Shown: positions 25,272 to 36,395 of the stretch, piece after piece
Layout of the letters: every line of letters begins with the position of its first letter
Numbering within the stretch: the stretch's first letter is position 1
NCBI RefSeq assembly: GCF_001552475.1
Contig: NZ_BCRG01000004.1
Location: 1-64,000 of the forward strand
Length of the DNA stretch: 64,000 nucleotides
DNA from: Microbacterium oleivorans NBRC 103075
GTDB taxonomy: Bacteria > Actinomycetota > Actinomycetes > Actinomycetales > Microbacteriaceae
Direction of reading: 5' to 3'
The notes under the pieces: model-generated
Seen by the model: the letters and a program-made list of their open reading frames with translations, nothing else
Told to the model about the DNA's origin: nothing
Databases searched by the model: none
Program-made: the position numbers and the translations under genes

Positions 25272-25611
25272 TCTGTGCCAGACGTTGCCCCCGCGGCTCC
25301 TCAAGTCTCTTCAGTGGGATTGATCGCAACGGCTACTGGCCCCGCCGAAAACGATCATTTTCGGCTGCGTCTCGTGGAGGCTGCTGGGGTGCTTGCTGTG
25401 GGCAGCTTCGCTCCGTGTCGTCGGAATCGCTTCCTTCGGTGTCGGGACGTCGCGGGTGCGCGAGACGGCCCGCGTGACTTGGGGTTCGGGTGCATAATGG
25501 TGGTGTCTTCGGACCCGGTAGTGGGGCTTGCCGGACCCAACCTCGACAGTTGTCGACAACAGTCCCTATCTCAGCTGGTCGCGCTTCTGCGCGCCTGAGG
25601 TAGGGAGTGTC
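25272..25611. other. 340-bp gene-free stretch holding spacer S2
   Basis: The left third contains spacer S2. The remainder up to the universal stress gene has a possible -10 element (CATAAT near 25493) and the symmetric CGACAGTTGTCG just downstream. No coding sequence is convincing. The conserved fluoride-riboswitch elements were looked for and not found. Confidence 0.5.
25344..25448 (+). repeat. cassette spacer S2
   Basis: It begins with a 22-bp near-palindrome whose arms are GCCGAAAACGA and TCATTTTCGGC. The right part (CGTGTCGTCGGAATC then CTTCGG and CGGGACG) aligns with S3 (CGTAGTCCGAATC then TTTCGG and CGGGCG). The right boundary is approximate. It marks the change from the single-gene cassette to the fluoride module. 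Confidence 0.65.
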
Positions 25612-26118
25612 ATGACAGCACCAATCGGTTCCGGACCGGTCGTCGTCGGCGTCCTGCCCGGCCTCGCTCCGGGGGTCATCGAGGTTGCGTCGTCTATCGC
25701 GCGGCGCTTCGGTACGACGCTGGTGTGCGTCAGCGTGGATGCATCGCTCTTCGATGCCGGTACGCGCTCGGACGGGTCGGTGATGGTGGAACCGATCGAC
25801 CCTGACACCGCTGACACGACACCGCAGGGCTTGTCGGACAGTGACAAGGCGGCAGTACGTGCTGCCGCAACGACCTACGGCGTCGACGTCACGTTCGTCC
25901 CGGGTGTCGGGGATCCGAGCCGGGCACTGTCGCAGGTGGCCGAAGACCGCGACGCGGCGATGCTGGTCGTCGGGGCCAGGACGGGAGCGGGTCGAATCGC
26001 GGAGTTCTTCACGGGGTCGGTCGCGGTACGGCTGACCCATCAGCAGCACCGTTCAGTGCTCGTAGTGCCCGTTGATCCGGTCGGGTTCGATGCCCCACTG
26101 CCGTGGGACACCCCGTGA
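25612..26118 (+). CDS. universal stress protein (UspA family)
   Basis: The 168-residue protein has one Usp domain. VVVGVLPGLAPGVIEVASSIARRFG opens it, and the C-terminal part has AAMLVVGARTGAGRIAEFFTGSVAVRLTHQQHRSVLVV, close to the ATP-binding G-x2-G-x9-G pattern. Usp proteins bind ATP and help cells survive stress. It is the first gene of the fluoride module and overlaps the start of the phosphoglycerate mutase remnant (GTGA). Confidence 0.85.
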   Translation: MTAPIGSGPVVVGVLPGLAPGVIEVASSIARRFGTTLVCVSVDASLFDAGTRSDGSVMVEPIDPDTADTTPQGLSDSDKAAVRAAATTYGVDVTFVPGVGDPSRALSQVAEDRDAAMLVVGARTGAGRIAEFFTGSVAVRLTHQQHRSVLVVPVDPVGFDAPLPWDTP

Positions 26119-26857
26119 CCGGCCAGCTTGTTCTGCTCCGCCACGGACAGAGCACTGCGAACGCTGCCGGTACCTTCACCGGCTTGCGAGACGTCGCGCT
26201 GACCGAACAGGGCAGCGCCGAAGCGAATCGGGCTGGGTTGCTACTTCTGCATGCCGGCATCCGACCGGACCTCGTGCTCACGTCGACGCTCGAGCGGGCG
26301 CTCCACACGGCGGAGCTCGTCACCGACGTCCTCGGACGTGATGCGCCGATCGAGTCGACGTGGCGGTTGAACGAGCGGAACTACGGCGCCCTCACCGGCA
26401 TGTCCAAGCAGAATGCGCAAGCGGCGTTGGGGGCGGAGCAGTTCTTCGCTGTTCGTCGGACCCGCACGGGACGCCACCACGCATGTCGATCCGCGCGTGG
26501 CTGGCGCTCCGGCGGACGCCGGCGCTTCGTGGACTGCCGTGGGCGGCACTTCGTCGAACCGAAACACTCTCCGACGTCATCCGCCGGGTCCAACCCGTCC
26601 TGTCGCACAGCATCACCCCGGCACTCCGCGACGGGCAGACAGTGCTCGTCGTCGCGCACGGCAACTCACTGCGGGCACTGTGTGCCTGCATGGACGGCCT
26701 AACTGACGGTGAGCTCGCGGACCTGAACCTCCCCACGGGCGAACCCCTGATCTACCGGTTCGACGGCGACGGTGGGTTCTGTCCGCGGGGTGGGGAGTAC
26801 CTGCATCCGGCAGCACGAGCAGCAGCGGCAGCGGTCGCTGCGGAAGGTGGAACATGA
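26115..26857 (+). pseudogene. phosphoglycerate mutase gene with two frameshifts
   Basis: The N-terminal part is a clear histidine-phosphatase-type mutase: QLVLLRHGQSTANAAGTFTG, LTSTLERALHTAEL, NERNYGALTGMSKQ. The frame then breaks at about 26455 and again at about 26525, with the missing middle (THVDPRVAGAPADA) in a second frame and the C-terminus (ETLSDVIRRVQPVL, VVAHGNSLRALC, LPTGEPLIYRFD) in a third. An intact version would be a 2,3-bisphosphoglycerate-dependent mutase, the step before enolase. Either the spare glycolytic copy is decaying or the assembly has two indels here. GTG overlaps the universal stress gene stop. Confidence 0.78.
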
Positions 26858-27357
26858 CCTCCCGAACGGACACGCACCTGCCCGATGGGCAGCTCCCGCC
26901 CGACCCAGACATCGACGCCAACGACCCGGAACGTATCGACCGGCCAGTGCATCTGCGGTGGCGGTACCTCGGTGTCGTCGCACTCGGCGGCGCCATCGGT
27001 ACCGCCGCACGCGACGGACTCAGCACCGCGTTCCCCGCTCAGCAGGAGGTGTCCTGGGCGATCTTCTGGATCAACATCGCCGGCGCGCTCCTACTGGGTG
27101 TGCTGCTGGAACACCTCGCGCATCGCGGACCTGACGAGGGTCGCCGCCGGACACTGCGCCTGCTTCTGGGAACCGGTGTCCTCGGCGGGTTCACCACCTA
27201 CAGCACCCTCGCGACCAGCACCGCGGTGTTGTTCCTCGCTGGCCGCGGGTTGGCCGGCACCGGGTACGCGCTCCTGACGGTCCTCGCCGGCGCGATCGCC
27301 ACCGGTAGCGGCCTCGCGATCGCGGGTTTGGTCCGACCGAACGGGGCCACATCATGA
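26854..27357 (+). CDS. crcB: CrcB/Fluc fluoride channel, first subunit
   Basis: The 167-residue protein has four membrane helices after a hydrophilic N-terminus of about 40 residues. The family motif is [20 protein letters not shown], preceded by [13 protein letters not shown]. Fluc proteins are dual-topology dimers that let fluoride leave the cell. Two adjacent different copies, as here, usually form a heterodimer. It overlaps the mutase remnant and the next crcB gene by 4 bp each. Confidence 0.9.
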   Translation: MTSRTDTHLPDGQLPPDPDIDANDPERIDRPVHLRWRYLGVVALGGAIGTAARDGLSTAFPAQQEVSWAIFWINIAGALLLGVLLEHLAHRGPDEGRRRTLRLLLGTGVLGGFTTYSTLATSTAVLFLAGRGLAGTGYALLTVLAGAIATGSGLAIAGLVRPNGATS

Positions 27358-27725
27358 GCGCCCTGGCCTTCCTCAGCGTCGCGGTCGCTGGCGGTGTCGG
27401 CGCGGCCGCACGGTTCTTCGTGGATGGTGCGATCAACCGGGGTCGGCAGTTCCGGCTCCCGGTCGGGACGCTGACGATCAACATCACCGGCTCGTTCCTG
27501 CTGGGCTTGATCACCGGCGCCGCCGGTCACCTCGGCGCCACCCCCGTCGCGGTGCTCGGAACAGGGCTCATGGGTGGCTACACCACGTTCAGCACCGCCA
27601 GCTTCGAGACCGTCCGCCTCGCACGCACTGGCCGCACCACCGCGGCTGCCGTGAACGGGCTCGGAATGCTCGTCGTCTCCGTCGCCGCAGCCGCCGGGGG
27701 CGTCACCCTCGGCACCCTCACTTGA
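27354..27725 (+). CDS. crcB: CrcB/Fluc fluoride channel, second subunit
   Basis: The 123-residue protein is the compact four-helix Fluc subunit, with [15 protein letters not shown] for the pore Asn region and [18 protein letters not shown] for the conserved Phe/Thr track. It begins at an ATG overlapping the stop of the first crcB. The two probably insert in opposite orientations and assemble as one channel. Confidence 0.9.
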   Translation: MSALAFLSVAVAGGVGAAARFFVDGAINRGRQFRLPVGTLTINITGSFLLGLITGAAGHLGATPVAVLGTGLMGGYTTFSTASFETVRLARTGRTTAAAVNGLGMLVVSVAAAAGGVTLGTLT

Positions 27726-27751
27726 CCATCCGACTGGGAGACGAACAGCTC

Positions 27752-28237
27752 ATGCACTTCGACATCACGATCGAGATCCCCCGCGGCAGCGGCAACAAGT
27801 ACGAGGTCGACCACGCCACCGGACGGATCCGCCTGGACCGGGCGGTGTTCACCAGCATGGTGTTCCCGCAGGACTACGGCTCGATCGACGACACTCTCGG
27901 CGATGACGGCGACCCCCTCGACGCGCTCGTGCTGCTGCCCCGGCCCACGTTCCCCGGCGTCGTCATCGACGTCCGCCCGGTCGGGATGCTCCGCATGGTC
28001 GACGAGAACGGCGGCGATGACAAGATCCTCACCGTCCCCGCCGGAGACGTCCGCTTCGACCACGTCCAGGACATCTCCGACGTCGCCGAGCCGGTCCTGG
28101 CGGAGATCGAGCACTTCTTCGCCCACTACAAGGAGATCGAGCACGGCAAGCACGTCACCACCAACGGGTGGGCGAACCGTGTCGACGCCGAAGCCATCAT
28201 CCGCGCCGCACAGGAACGGTTCACCCCGCACCCCTGA
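27752..28237 (+). CDS. ppa: family I inorganic pyrophosphatase
   Basis: The 161-residue enzyme starts [21 protein letters not shown], the canonical family N-terminus. Metal-site motifs follow: [24 protein letters not shown] and [13 protein letters not shown]. It hydrolyses pyrophosphate. Fluoride is a classical inhibitor of this enzyme, so an extra copy beside two fluoride channels makes sense as a target backup. The ATG is chosen over a TTG ten codons upstream because it follows GGGAG and fits the family start. Confidence 0.92.
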   Translation: MHFDITIEIPRGSGNKYEVDHATGRIRLDRAVFTSMVFPQDYGSIDDTLGDDGDPLDALVLLPRPTFPGVVIDVRPVGMLRMVDENGGDDKILTVPAGDVRFDHVQDISDVAEPVLAEIEHFFAHYKEIEHGKHVTTNGWANRVDAEAIIRAAQERFTPHP

Positions 28238-28382
28238 CCGGCACCCGCGCACCCGACACCATCCAGTGCGCGCCCTGAACCGCCGTGGGGAGGCAACTGG
28301 CGCCCAGTGATCGCCAGGAGGTCGTCCCTCCGCCTCCCCGCGGCCCACACCCGCACGACCAACCCGAAAGGCGACAACCGCC

Positions 28383-29717
28383 GTGAACGACTACATCAGC
28401 AACGTCCACCACACCACCCACCATCAGGGCGAGTACGTGACCCACACCAGCCGCCCCGTCACCATCAGCAGCCTGCACGGCTCCCGGATCCTCGACTCCC
28501 GCGGCTACCCGACGATCCAGGTGCGTCTCGAGCTCGAGGACGGCACCGTCGTCACCGGTGACGCCCCCGCAGGCGCATCCACTGGCGCGCATGAGGCTGT
28601 CGAGCTTCGCGACGGCGGCAGCAGCTACGGCGGCCGCGACGTGAGCCAGGCACTGCACCTCATCACGACGGACGTCGCACCGATGATCACCGGCCAGTCG
28701 TGGACCTCGATCGGGCAGGCCGACGCCGCCCTCGCTGCCCTCGACGGCACCCCGAACCACCGCCGGCTCGGCGCGAACAGTGTCGTCGCGACCTCGATCG
28801 CGATGGCACGCGCTCTCGCCGCCGCAGCGGAGCTGCCGCTCTGGCGTTGGATCGCAGACGTCACCGGCAGCACGCCCCGCCTGCCCGTCCCGCACTTCAA
28901 CGTGCTCAACGGCGGAGCGCACGCAGCGAACGCGCTCGACTTCCAGGAGTTCATGATCGCCCCGGTGAACGCCGAGACCATGACCGACGCGGTTCGGATC
29001 GGATCGGACGTCTACCACGCGCTGGCGGCACTGGTCCGGGAACGGTTCGGCAGTCTCGGTCTCGGGGACGAAGGCGGCTTCGCCCCGTCGATCGCCGCGC
29101 CCGAGGAGGCCCTCGACCTCCTCGTCGCCGCGATCAGTGCCGCCGGTTACGAGCCCGGCGTGGACACCGTCGCGATCGCACTCGACCCGGCGGCGAACGA
29201 GTTCGCGCTCGGTGACGGTAGATACCGGGTCGTGGACCGCCGGCTCGACCGCGCAGGCATGGTCGACTACTACCGCGACCTCATCAGCCGGTATCCGATC
29301 CGGAGCATCGAAGACGGCTTCTCCGAAGATGACCACGGCGGCTGGAAGGCGATGTCGTTCGCGCTCGGCGACATGCTCCAGATCGTCGGCGATGATCTCT
29401 ACGTCACCGATCCGCAGCGCATCCGCGACGGTGGGAAGGACGGGCTCTCGAACGCGGCGCTCATCAAGCCGAACCAGATCGGCACCGTCTCCCAGACCCT
29501 CGACGCGATCGGCGTCGCACGCTCGCTCGGGATGCGGAGCATGGTGTCGCACCGGTCCGGCGAGACCACCGACACGTTCATCGCGGACCTCGTCGTCGGC
29601 ACCGGAACCGGACAGATCAAGTCCGGCGCACCCGCCCGCGGAGAACGCGTCGCCAAGTACAACCGGCTCACCGAGATCGCGGAGAACAATCCGGAGCTGC
29701 CCTACGGGCTGCGCTGA
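28383..29717 (+). CDS. eno: enolase
   Basis: The 444-residue protein shows the enolase active site: SRGYPTIQVRLEL, GASTGAHEAVELRD, HFNVLNGGAHAANALDFQEFM, GLGDEGGFAP, ALIKPNQIGT with the catalytic Lys, and SHRSGETTDTFIADL. It converts 2-phosphoglycerate to phosphoenolpyruvate. Fluoride with phosphate blocks enolase, so this is probably a spare or tolerant copy. An extended N-terminus of about 25 residues precedes the usual start, and GTG is the apparent start after AAAGG. It converges on the LysR gene with a short overlap. Confidence 0.9.
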   Translation: MNDYISNVHHTTHHQGEYVTHTSRPVTISSLHGSRILDSRGYPTIQVRLELEDGTVVTGDAPAGASTGAHEAVELRDGGSSYGGRDVSQALHLITTDVAPMITGQSWTSIGQADAALAALDGTPNHRRLGANSVVATSIAMARALAAAAELPLWRWIADVTGSTPRLPVPHFNVLNGGAHAANALDFQEFMIAPVNAETMTDAVRIGSDVYHALAALVRERFGSLGLGDEGGFAPSIAAPEEALDLLVAAISAAGYEPGVDTVAIALDPAANEFALGDGRYRVVDRRLDRAGMVDYYRDLISRYPIRSIEDGFSEDDHGGWKAMSFALGDMLQIVGDDLYVTDPQRIRDGGKDGLSNAALIKPNQIGTVSQTLDAIGVARSLGMRSMVSHRSGETTDTFIADLVVGTGTGQIKSGAPARGERVAKYNRLTEIAENNPELPYGLR

Positions 29718-30634
29718 CCCCGACCGGTCACCTCGTGGGCGACGCGCAGGAAAGCAGAACCAGCTGGCTGAGGCTCTCCCGACCAGATCGCCCGCAACGG
29801 CCGGGCAAGTGGCGGCCCAGCGAGCGGGACCCGCACCAGCGACCCGTCGTTGATGTCGGCGGCGACCGTGCGAAGGCTCATCACCGCCGGTGCAATTCCA
29901 GCCTGCGCGTTCGCCCGGATGATGCTCGTGGTCTCCAGCACCGCGGCCGGAACCGACATGCTCAAACCGGCCTCCCTGAGCCATGCGGCGAGGGTCGCGC
30001 GAGTTCCGGAACCTTCTTCCCGCAGGAGCAGAGCCGTCGCCGCCAGGACCTCCGCAGTGATCCCGGTCGACCGAGCCCAGGGATGTTCCGGCGCAACGAC
30101 GACCGCGAGCTCATCGTCCGCGATCACCTGCGCGGACACACCTGCCGCCGTCACCGGGGTCTCCGTGAACCCGAGGTTCGCGCCACCCGACTGCACGAGG
30201 TCCGTCACCGCGGCGGAGTTGCCCGCGATCAGGCGCACCCGCACGTCGGGTTCGCGGCGGCGGAATTCGAGCAGCCAGCCCGGCAGCAGCAGCTCCGCGA
30301 TCGTCTGTGACGCTGCGACGACGAGCGAACCCGTGGGAGTCCGCAGCGCAGCCACTCCTGCTTCGAGGTGGCGAGACGCGTCGAGGACCGGTCCGGCCAG
30401 CCCGACGACGAGCCTGCCGGTCTCGGTCAGCACCGACCCCGTGGTCGAGCGGTGCACCAACAAGTGACCGACCATGCGCTCGGCGACCCGGATCCGAGCA
30501 GACACTGCCTGTTGCGTGACGTCGAGCGCTCCAGCGGCAGCGGAGAGGGAGCCGGTCTCGGCGACGCGTGCGAGCACGTCGAGTGTGTCGAGGTCGAGGG
30601 TTCGGTCCGTGAGTCGCCGTAGTGCCACAATCAT
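29702..30634 (-). CDS. LysR-family transcriptional regulator
   Basis: The 310-residue protein has the LysR helix-turn-helix (LDTLDVLARVAETGSLSAAAGALDVTQQAVSARI) and a periplasmic-binding-like effector domain (ASQTIAELLLPGWLLEFRRREPDV). It is divergent from the TDT carrier, so it likely controls that gene and itself. A palindromic ACAATCATTGATTGT covers its start codon. The ATG at MIVALRRL is preferred over a longer frame that crosses the promoter gap. The co-inducer is unknown. Confidence 0.87.
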   Translation of the reverse strand: MIVALRRLTDRTLDLDTLDVLARVAETGSLSAAAGALDVTQQAVSARIRVAERMVGHLLVHRSTTGSVLTETGRLVVGLAGPVLDASRHLEAGVAALRTPTGSLVVAASQTIAELLLPGWLLEFRRREPDVRVRLIAGNSAAVTDLVQSGGANLGFTETPVTAAGVSAQVIADDELAVVVAPEHPWARSTGITAEVLAATALLLREEGSGTRATLAAWLREAGLSMSVPAAVLETTSIIRANAQAGIAPAVMSLRTVAADINDGSLVRVPLAGPPLARPLRAIWSGEPQPAGSAFLRVAHEVTGRGQRSP

Positions 30635-30697
30635 TGATTGTGCCCTGCCAAGAGGTTCCGGGTACCGCCAGAGGCAGGATTCGCGCAGGCTTGGCCC

Positions 30698-31864
30698 ATG
30701 ACAACGCTCCGCACGGACCCTGCACCCGCGAACGGTAGCCAGCTGCCCCAACGGCCGCAGACGGCGTTGTTCCGTGACCTGGAGCGGCCAGGCCTGATCG
30801 TGTCGAATCTCACACCGAACTGGTTCGCGTCGATCATGGGCACGGGGATCGTCGCTGTCGCAGCTGCGTCACTGCCGCTGCAGTTCCCCGGGCTGCGCCT
30901 CGCGGCGACGGTCGTGTGGGCGATCGCCGCGGTGCTCCTCGTCGCCCTCACGACCGCGACGGTGCTGCACTGGATCCGCTACCGGAGCACTGCAGCCGGG
31001 CACCAGCTCAACCCGGTGATCTCGCACTTCTACGGCGCACCACCGATGGCGTTCCTCACCGTCGGCGCCGGGACACTCCTGCTCGGCAAGGACTGGGTCG
31101 GCCTGCCCGCCGCCGTCACCATCGACTGGGTCCTGTGGACCATCGGCACCATCGGAGGACTGCTCACGGCAGTGCTCGTGCCGTACCTGGCGTTCACCCG
31201 CCACGAGAACAAGCCCGACTCCGCGTTCGGCGGCTGGCTGATGCCGATCGTCCCGCCGATGGTGTCCGCCTCCACCGGTGCGCTCCTGCTGCCGTACGCC
31301 CCCGCCGGGCAGGCGCGGGAGACGCTGCTGTGGTCCTGCTACGGCTTCTTCGGCCTCAGCCTCATCACGTCGCTGGTCGTGATCACGCTGATCTGGAACC
31401 GTCTCGCGCAGCACAAGGTCGGGGCCGCCGGCATGGTCCCGACTCTGTGGATCGTCCTCGGGCCGGTCGGACAGTCGATCACCGCGGTGAACCTCCTCGC
31501 ATCGAACGCCCCCACCGTTGTCGATGCGAGTACCGCGCATGCCCTGCTGGTCGTGGCGCTGGTGTACGGGTTCGCGATGCTCGGCTTCGCGCTGCTGTGG
31601 ACCGTCATCGCCCTCGCGATCACCATCCGCACTGCCCGCGAACACTTGCCGTTCAGCCTGACTTGGTGGTCCTTCACGTTCCCCGTCGGGACCTGCGTCA
31701 CCGGCCTGAACGGGCTCGCCCTGCACTCAGGCCTGACCGTCGTTGCCGTCCTCGCCGTCATCTACTACGCCGGCCTCGTCGCCGCATGGATCACCGTTGC
31801 CCTTCGCACCTTTCACGGATCCGTCATCCGTGGCACCCTGCTGGCACCGCCACAGCCGGCATGA
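30698..31864 (+). CDS. TDT-family (TehA/SLAC1-like) membrane carrier
   Basis: The 388-residue protein has about ten membrane helices and starts the family region with LTPNWFASIMGTGIVAVAAASL, as in tellurite/C4-dicarboxylate (TDT) carriers and SLAC1 anion channels. NPVISHFYGAPPMAFL and a C-terminal WWSFTFPVGTCVTGLNGLAL are also typical. It may move an organic or inorganic anion. In this module a link to fluoride or acid stress is inference. It is followed by a glycosylase-like gene with an ATGA overlap. Confidence 0.85.
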   Translation: MTTLRTDPAPANGSQLPQRPQTALFRDLERPGLIVSNLTPNWFASIMGTGIVAVAAASLPLQFPGLRLAATVVWAIAAVLLVALTTATVLHWIRYRSTAAGHQLNPVISHFYGAPPMAFLTVGAGTLLLGKDWVGLPAAVTIDWVLWTIGTIGGLLTAVLVPYLAFTRHENKPDSAFGGWLMPIVPPMVSASTGALLLPYAPAGQARETLLWSCYGFFGLSLITSLVVITLIWNRLAQHKVGAAGMVPTLWIVLGPVGQSITAVNLLASNAPTVVDASTAHALLVVALVYGFAMLGFALLWTVIALAITIRTAREHLPFSLTWWSFTFPVGTCVTGLNGLALHSGLTVVAVLAVIYYAGLVAAWITVALRTFHGSVIRGTLLAPPQPA

Positions 31865-32433
31865 GTACCCCCGAGGAACTCGCTGACGTTCGATCGCTGA
31901 ACGGTCTCGCGGAGACGTGGCGGACCGCGCCCGACGGCAGCCGACGGTTCGTCCCGAGCTTCGACCCACGATCCGGCGGCAGATTCAGCCGTGTCCTGGT
32001 CCTGATGCAGTCGCCTGGCCCCCAGACCATCGCCGCAGCGCACGCAGCGATCTGCAGCGAGGACAACCCGGGCCCGACCGCGGCCGCGTTCCGAGCAGCC
32101 CGTATCGAGTCCGGACTCGCACGCGGCGAGTACGTCCGCTGGAACCTTGTCCCATGGGAACTGCCCGACCGCGTGCGACTCGAGGACATCGACGAGGGGC
32201 GGCATGCCCTCGCCACACTGCTCGCGGCCCTCCCCGCTCTCACTGCGATCGTCACGTACGGGGCCGTTGCCCTCGACGGCGTCATGCGACACTTCACCCT
32301 GGACGAGCACCCCCGACTCCTTCCGGTCATCGCAGCACCACATCCGTCTCCCGCCAACGGCCGCCACCGATCGGAACAACACCTCCGTTCCGTGCAAGCA
32401 CTCCGGCTCGCCGCGCGAGCGCGGCAGACGTAA
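31861..32433 (+). CDS. uracil-DNA glycosylase-superfamily protein
   Basis: The 190-residue protein has the layout of the uracil-DNA-glycosylase superfamily: VLVLMQSPGPQT near residue 43, VRWNLVPWELPD in the middle, AIVTYGAVALDG, and a late PHPSPANGRHRS where the family has its HPSP-type motif. Substrate specificity cannot be read. It is co-translated with the TDT carrier. Its stop codon touches spacer S3, so it is the last gene of the fluoride module. Confidence 0.75.
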   Translation: MSTPEELADVRSLNGLAETWRTAPDGSRRFVPSFDPRSGGRFSRVLVLMQSPGPQTIAAAHAAICSEDNPGPTAAAFRAARIESGLARGEYVRWNLVPWELPDRVRLEDIDEGRHALATLLAALPALTAIVTYGAVALDGVMRHFTLDEHPRLLPVIAAPHPSPANGRHRSEQHLRSVQALRLAARARQT

Positions 32434-32526
32434 CAAATACGAACGTTTTCGGGTCTATCGCGCCGAGGCGCACTAGGTGTGCACCGGAAACGTAGTCCGA
32501 ATCCTGGTTTCGGCGGGCGTTTTCGG
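32433..32526 (+). repeat. cassette spacer S3
   Basis: This 94-bp copy begins with a diverged left motif (ACAAATACGAACGTTTTCGG) and ends GGCGTTTTCGG. Its right half aligns closely with S4: GAAACGT, a CCG, GGTTTCGG and GGCGT-TTCGG in the same spacing. It separates the fluoride and copper modules. Confidence 0.78.
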
Positions 32527-32560
32527 TTGGCTCCGCGGAAGCATGTTGGAGCCTGGACGA

Positions 32561-32581
32561 CCATACCCCAGGGGGGTATGG
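32561..32581. promoter_or_regulatory. CsoR-like copper operator
   Basis: Arms CCATACCCC and GGGGTATGG are perfect 9-bp inverted repeats around a 3-bp centre. TACCCC-N-GGGGTA palindromes are the usual CsoR targets in front of copper efflux genes. The site lies about 60 bp before copZ. No csoR gene is seen in the window, so control by a chromosomal CsoR is inferred. Confidence 0.75.
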
Positions 32582-32643
32582 TATCTCTGGTATCGGCATC
32601 CAGTCGGCCGCCCGAACAGGGGCCGTGTTGAGGGGAGATTCAG

Positions 32644-32967
32644 ATGGTGGACCGTATTGAGCTGGGCCTGACGGATAAGAACTCAGGGTGCGCGTGCTGT
32701 TCGACAGCTTCGAGCGCTGAGCCCGCGGTCGCCGCGAGCAGCGCGATCGCGCAGGACGTGTTGGTGTCGGGGATGACGTGTTCTCACTGCGTGTCGAGCG
32801 TCACGGAGGAACTGTCGGCCGTCGAGAGTGTGGACAGTGTCTCGGTGGATCTGGTTGCGGGCGGCGCGTCGCGCGTCACGATCCACAGTGCAACTCCGGT
32901 CGATTCCGAGATGGTGAAGGCAGCTATCGAAGAGGTCGGTTACACCGTCGTAAGCACGCCCGCCTGA
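32644..32967 (+). CDS. copZ: CopZ-type copper chaperone (HMA domain)
   Basis: The 107-residue protein has a heavy-metal-associated domain from about residue 38, with the metal site MTCSHC at 44-49. A Cys-containing N-terminal extension (SGCACCS, residues 14-20) could add metal ligands. It should carry Cu(I) to the P-type ATPase encoded next. A CsoR-like operator precedes it, and copB follows after 28 bp. Confidence 0.88.
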   Translation: MVDRIELGLTDKNSGCACCSTASSAEPAVAASSAIAQDVLVSGMTCSHCVSSVTEELSAVESVDSVSVDLVAGGASRVTIHSATPVDSEMVKAAIEEVGYTVVSTPA

Positions 32968-32995
32968 CCCGCCGGTTCTTTCGAGGGGAGCTCTC

Positions 32996-35134
<2,139 letters not shown>

Positions 35135-35190
35135 CAGCCGCCAACAAAGAGGCGGACTACGTTGGACGGTAGGGAAGGAAGGAGGGGAGC

Positions 35191-35628
35191 ATGTCGCTAA
35201 TCACGCTCGCGGATGCCATGGGACGCACGCGCACGCTCACCCGCACCTTCCTCGTGATGATCGCGATCACTGTAGGGATCGTCGCGGGGCTGCTTGCGAT
35301 GCACTCCCTGAACAGCCACGCCACCAGCACCGGTCACCTCGACACCGTTACGACTGCCCCTGCCGCCTCGCACCACGCTCAGGACGCCACTCCGGTCGGG
35401 GAACCGGCGGCGGGGGAGTGCGATGACTGTGCCGGTGGGCACGACACCATGATGTGGTTGGCGTGCGTGCTCGGCCTGCTCGTGACCGTGCTGATCCTCG
35501 CCCGCATCACCGGAACCTGGCGGACCACCGACCCCGAACGCGGACCCCTGACCGTCTCGTCGTGGCCGGGTTGCCTCGCACCGGTGCCTCCACCCTCATT
35601 GATCGTTCTCTGCATCAGTCGCACCTGA
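35191..35628 (+). CDS. DUF6153-type small membrane protein
   Basis: The 145-residue protein has two membrane helices (LVMIAITVGIVAGLLAMHSL and MMWLACVLGLLVTVLILARI) joined by a loop with HH and the CDDC motif of ECDDCAGGH, which looks like a metal-binding loop outside the cell. Actinobacterial copper clusters often carry this family (DUF6153). GGAAGGAGGGG precedes the ATG. Function unknown, but the setting points to copper handling. Confidence 0.7.
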   Translation: MSLITLADAMGRTRTLTRTFLVMIAITVGIVAGLLAMHSLNSHATSTGHLDTVTTAPAASHHAQDATPVGEPAAGECDDCAGGHDTMMWLACVLGLLVTVLILARITGTWRTTDPERGPLTVSSWPGCLAPVPPPSLIVLCISRT

Positions 35629-35711
35629 GGATGCCGCTGCCTGCCCCCGCGTAGGCACGGCTCCCCCTGCCCACTGGGCAGGAACCTCATTGACGACTTT
35701 TGGAGAACCTC

Positions 35712-36329
35712 ATGAAGATCCGTACTGCGGCGACTGCCGCGCTCGCCCTGACCACCGCCCTTATCCTCGCCGGGTGCTCCGACACCGGGAACGCCGGGGG
35801 TGGCATGTCTGGGATGGACCACGGCGGCTCCAGCAGCAGCGCCGCCCCTACCGCTGACGCATCTGCGAACGCGAACGACGCGGACATCATGTTCGCGACG
35901 ATGATGATCCCGCACCACCAGCAGGCCATCGAGATGTCCGACGTGTTGCTGAGCAAGGACGACATCGACCCACGGGTTGTTGACCTCGCCGATGGCATCA
36001 AAGCCGCCCAGCAGCCCGAAATCGACACGCTCAACGGCTGGCTGCAGGAGTGGGGCGCCGACACCTCCGGCACGGACATGGATGGCATGGATCACGGCGG
36101 AGGGATGATGAGCGAAGAGGACATGCAAGCCCTCGACGCGGCGACCGGCACCGAGGCGGCCAAGCTGTTCCTGGAGCAGATGATCGAGCACCACAACGGT
36201 GCAATCGAGATGGCTCAGGAAGAAGTCAACAACGGGCAGAACCCGAACGCGACCGCCCTCGCGCAGAAGATCGTCGACGACCAGACCGCCGAGATCGCTG
36301 CGATGGAGGACATCCTCGCCAGCCTGTGA
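35712..36329 (+). CDS. DUF305 lipoprotein
   Basis: The 205-residue secreted protein has a lipobox LILAGC and two DUF305 repeats marked by MMIPHHQQAIEMSDVLL and QMIEHHNGAIEMAQEE. Met/His-rich linkers (GMSGMDHGG, DMDGMDHGGGMM) fit copper or silver binding. The family is common in copper-resistance clusters of actinobacteria. It is anchored to the outer face of the membrane. A strong hairpin follows. Confidence 0.9.
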   Translation: MKIRTAATAALALTTALILAGCSDTGNAGGGMSGMDHGGSSSSAAPTADASANANDADIMFATMMIPHHQQAIEMSDVLLSKDDIDPRVVDLADGIKAAQQPEIDTLNGWLQEWGADTSGTDMDGMDHGGGMMSEEDMQALDAATGTEAAKLFLEQMIEHHNGAIEMAQEEVNNGQNPNATALAQKIVDDQTAEIAAMEDILASL

Positions 36330-36334
36330 CCGGC

Positions 36335-36368
36335 AGGAGTGGGACGGCGCCCGCGCCGTCCCACTCCT
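36335..36368. terminator. perfect 16-bp hairpin after the DUF305 gene
   Basis: AGGAGTGGGACGGCGC and its exact complement are separated by only two bases. The stem lies between the DUF305 stop and the next lipoprotein gene and would at least reduce read-through. No long T-run follows. Confidence 0.65.
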
Positions 36369-36395
36369 CGATTCCCGCTGCGCAAGGCCAACACC

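Noticed and set aside
25367..25611. Fluoride riboswitch upstream of the crcB operon
   Set aside because: The conserved elements of the crcB motif were looked for and are not present. The short inverted repeats here do not match it.
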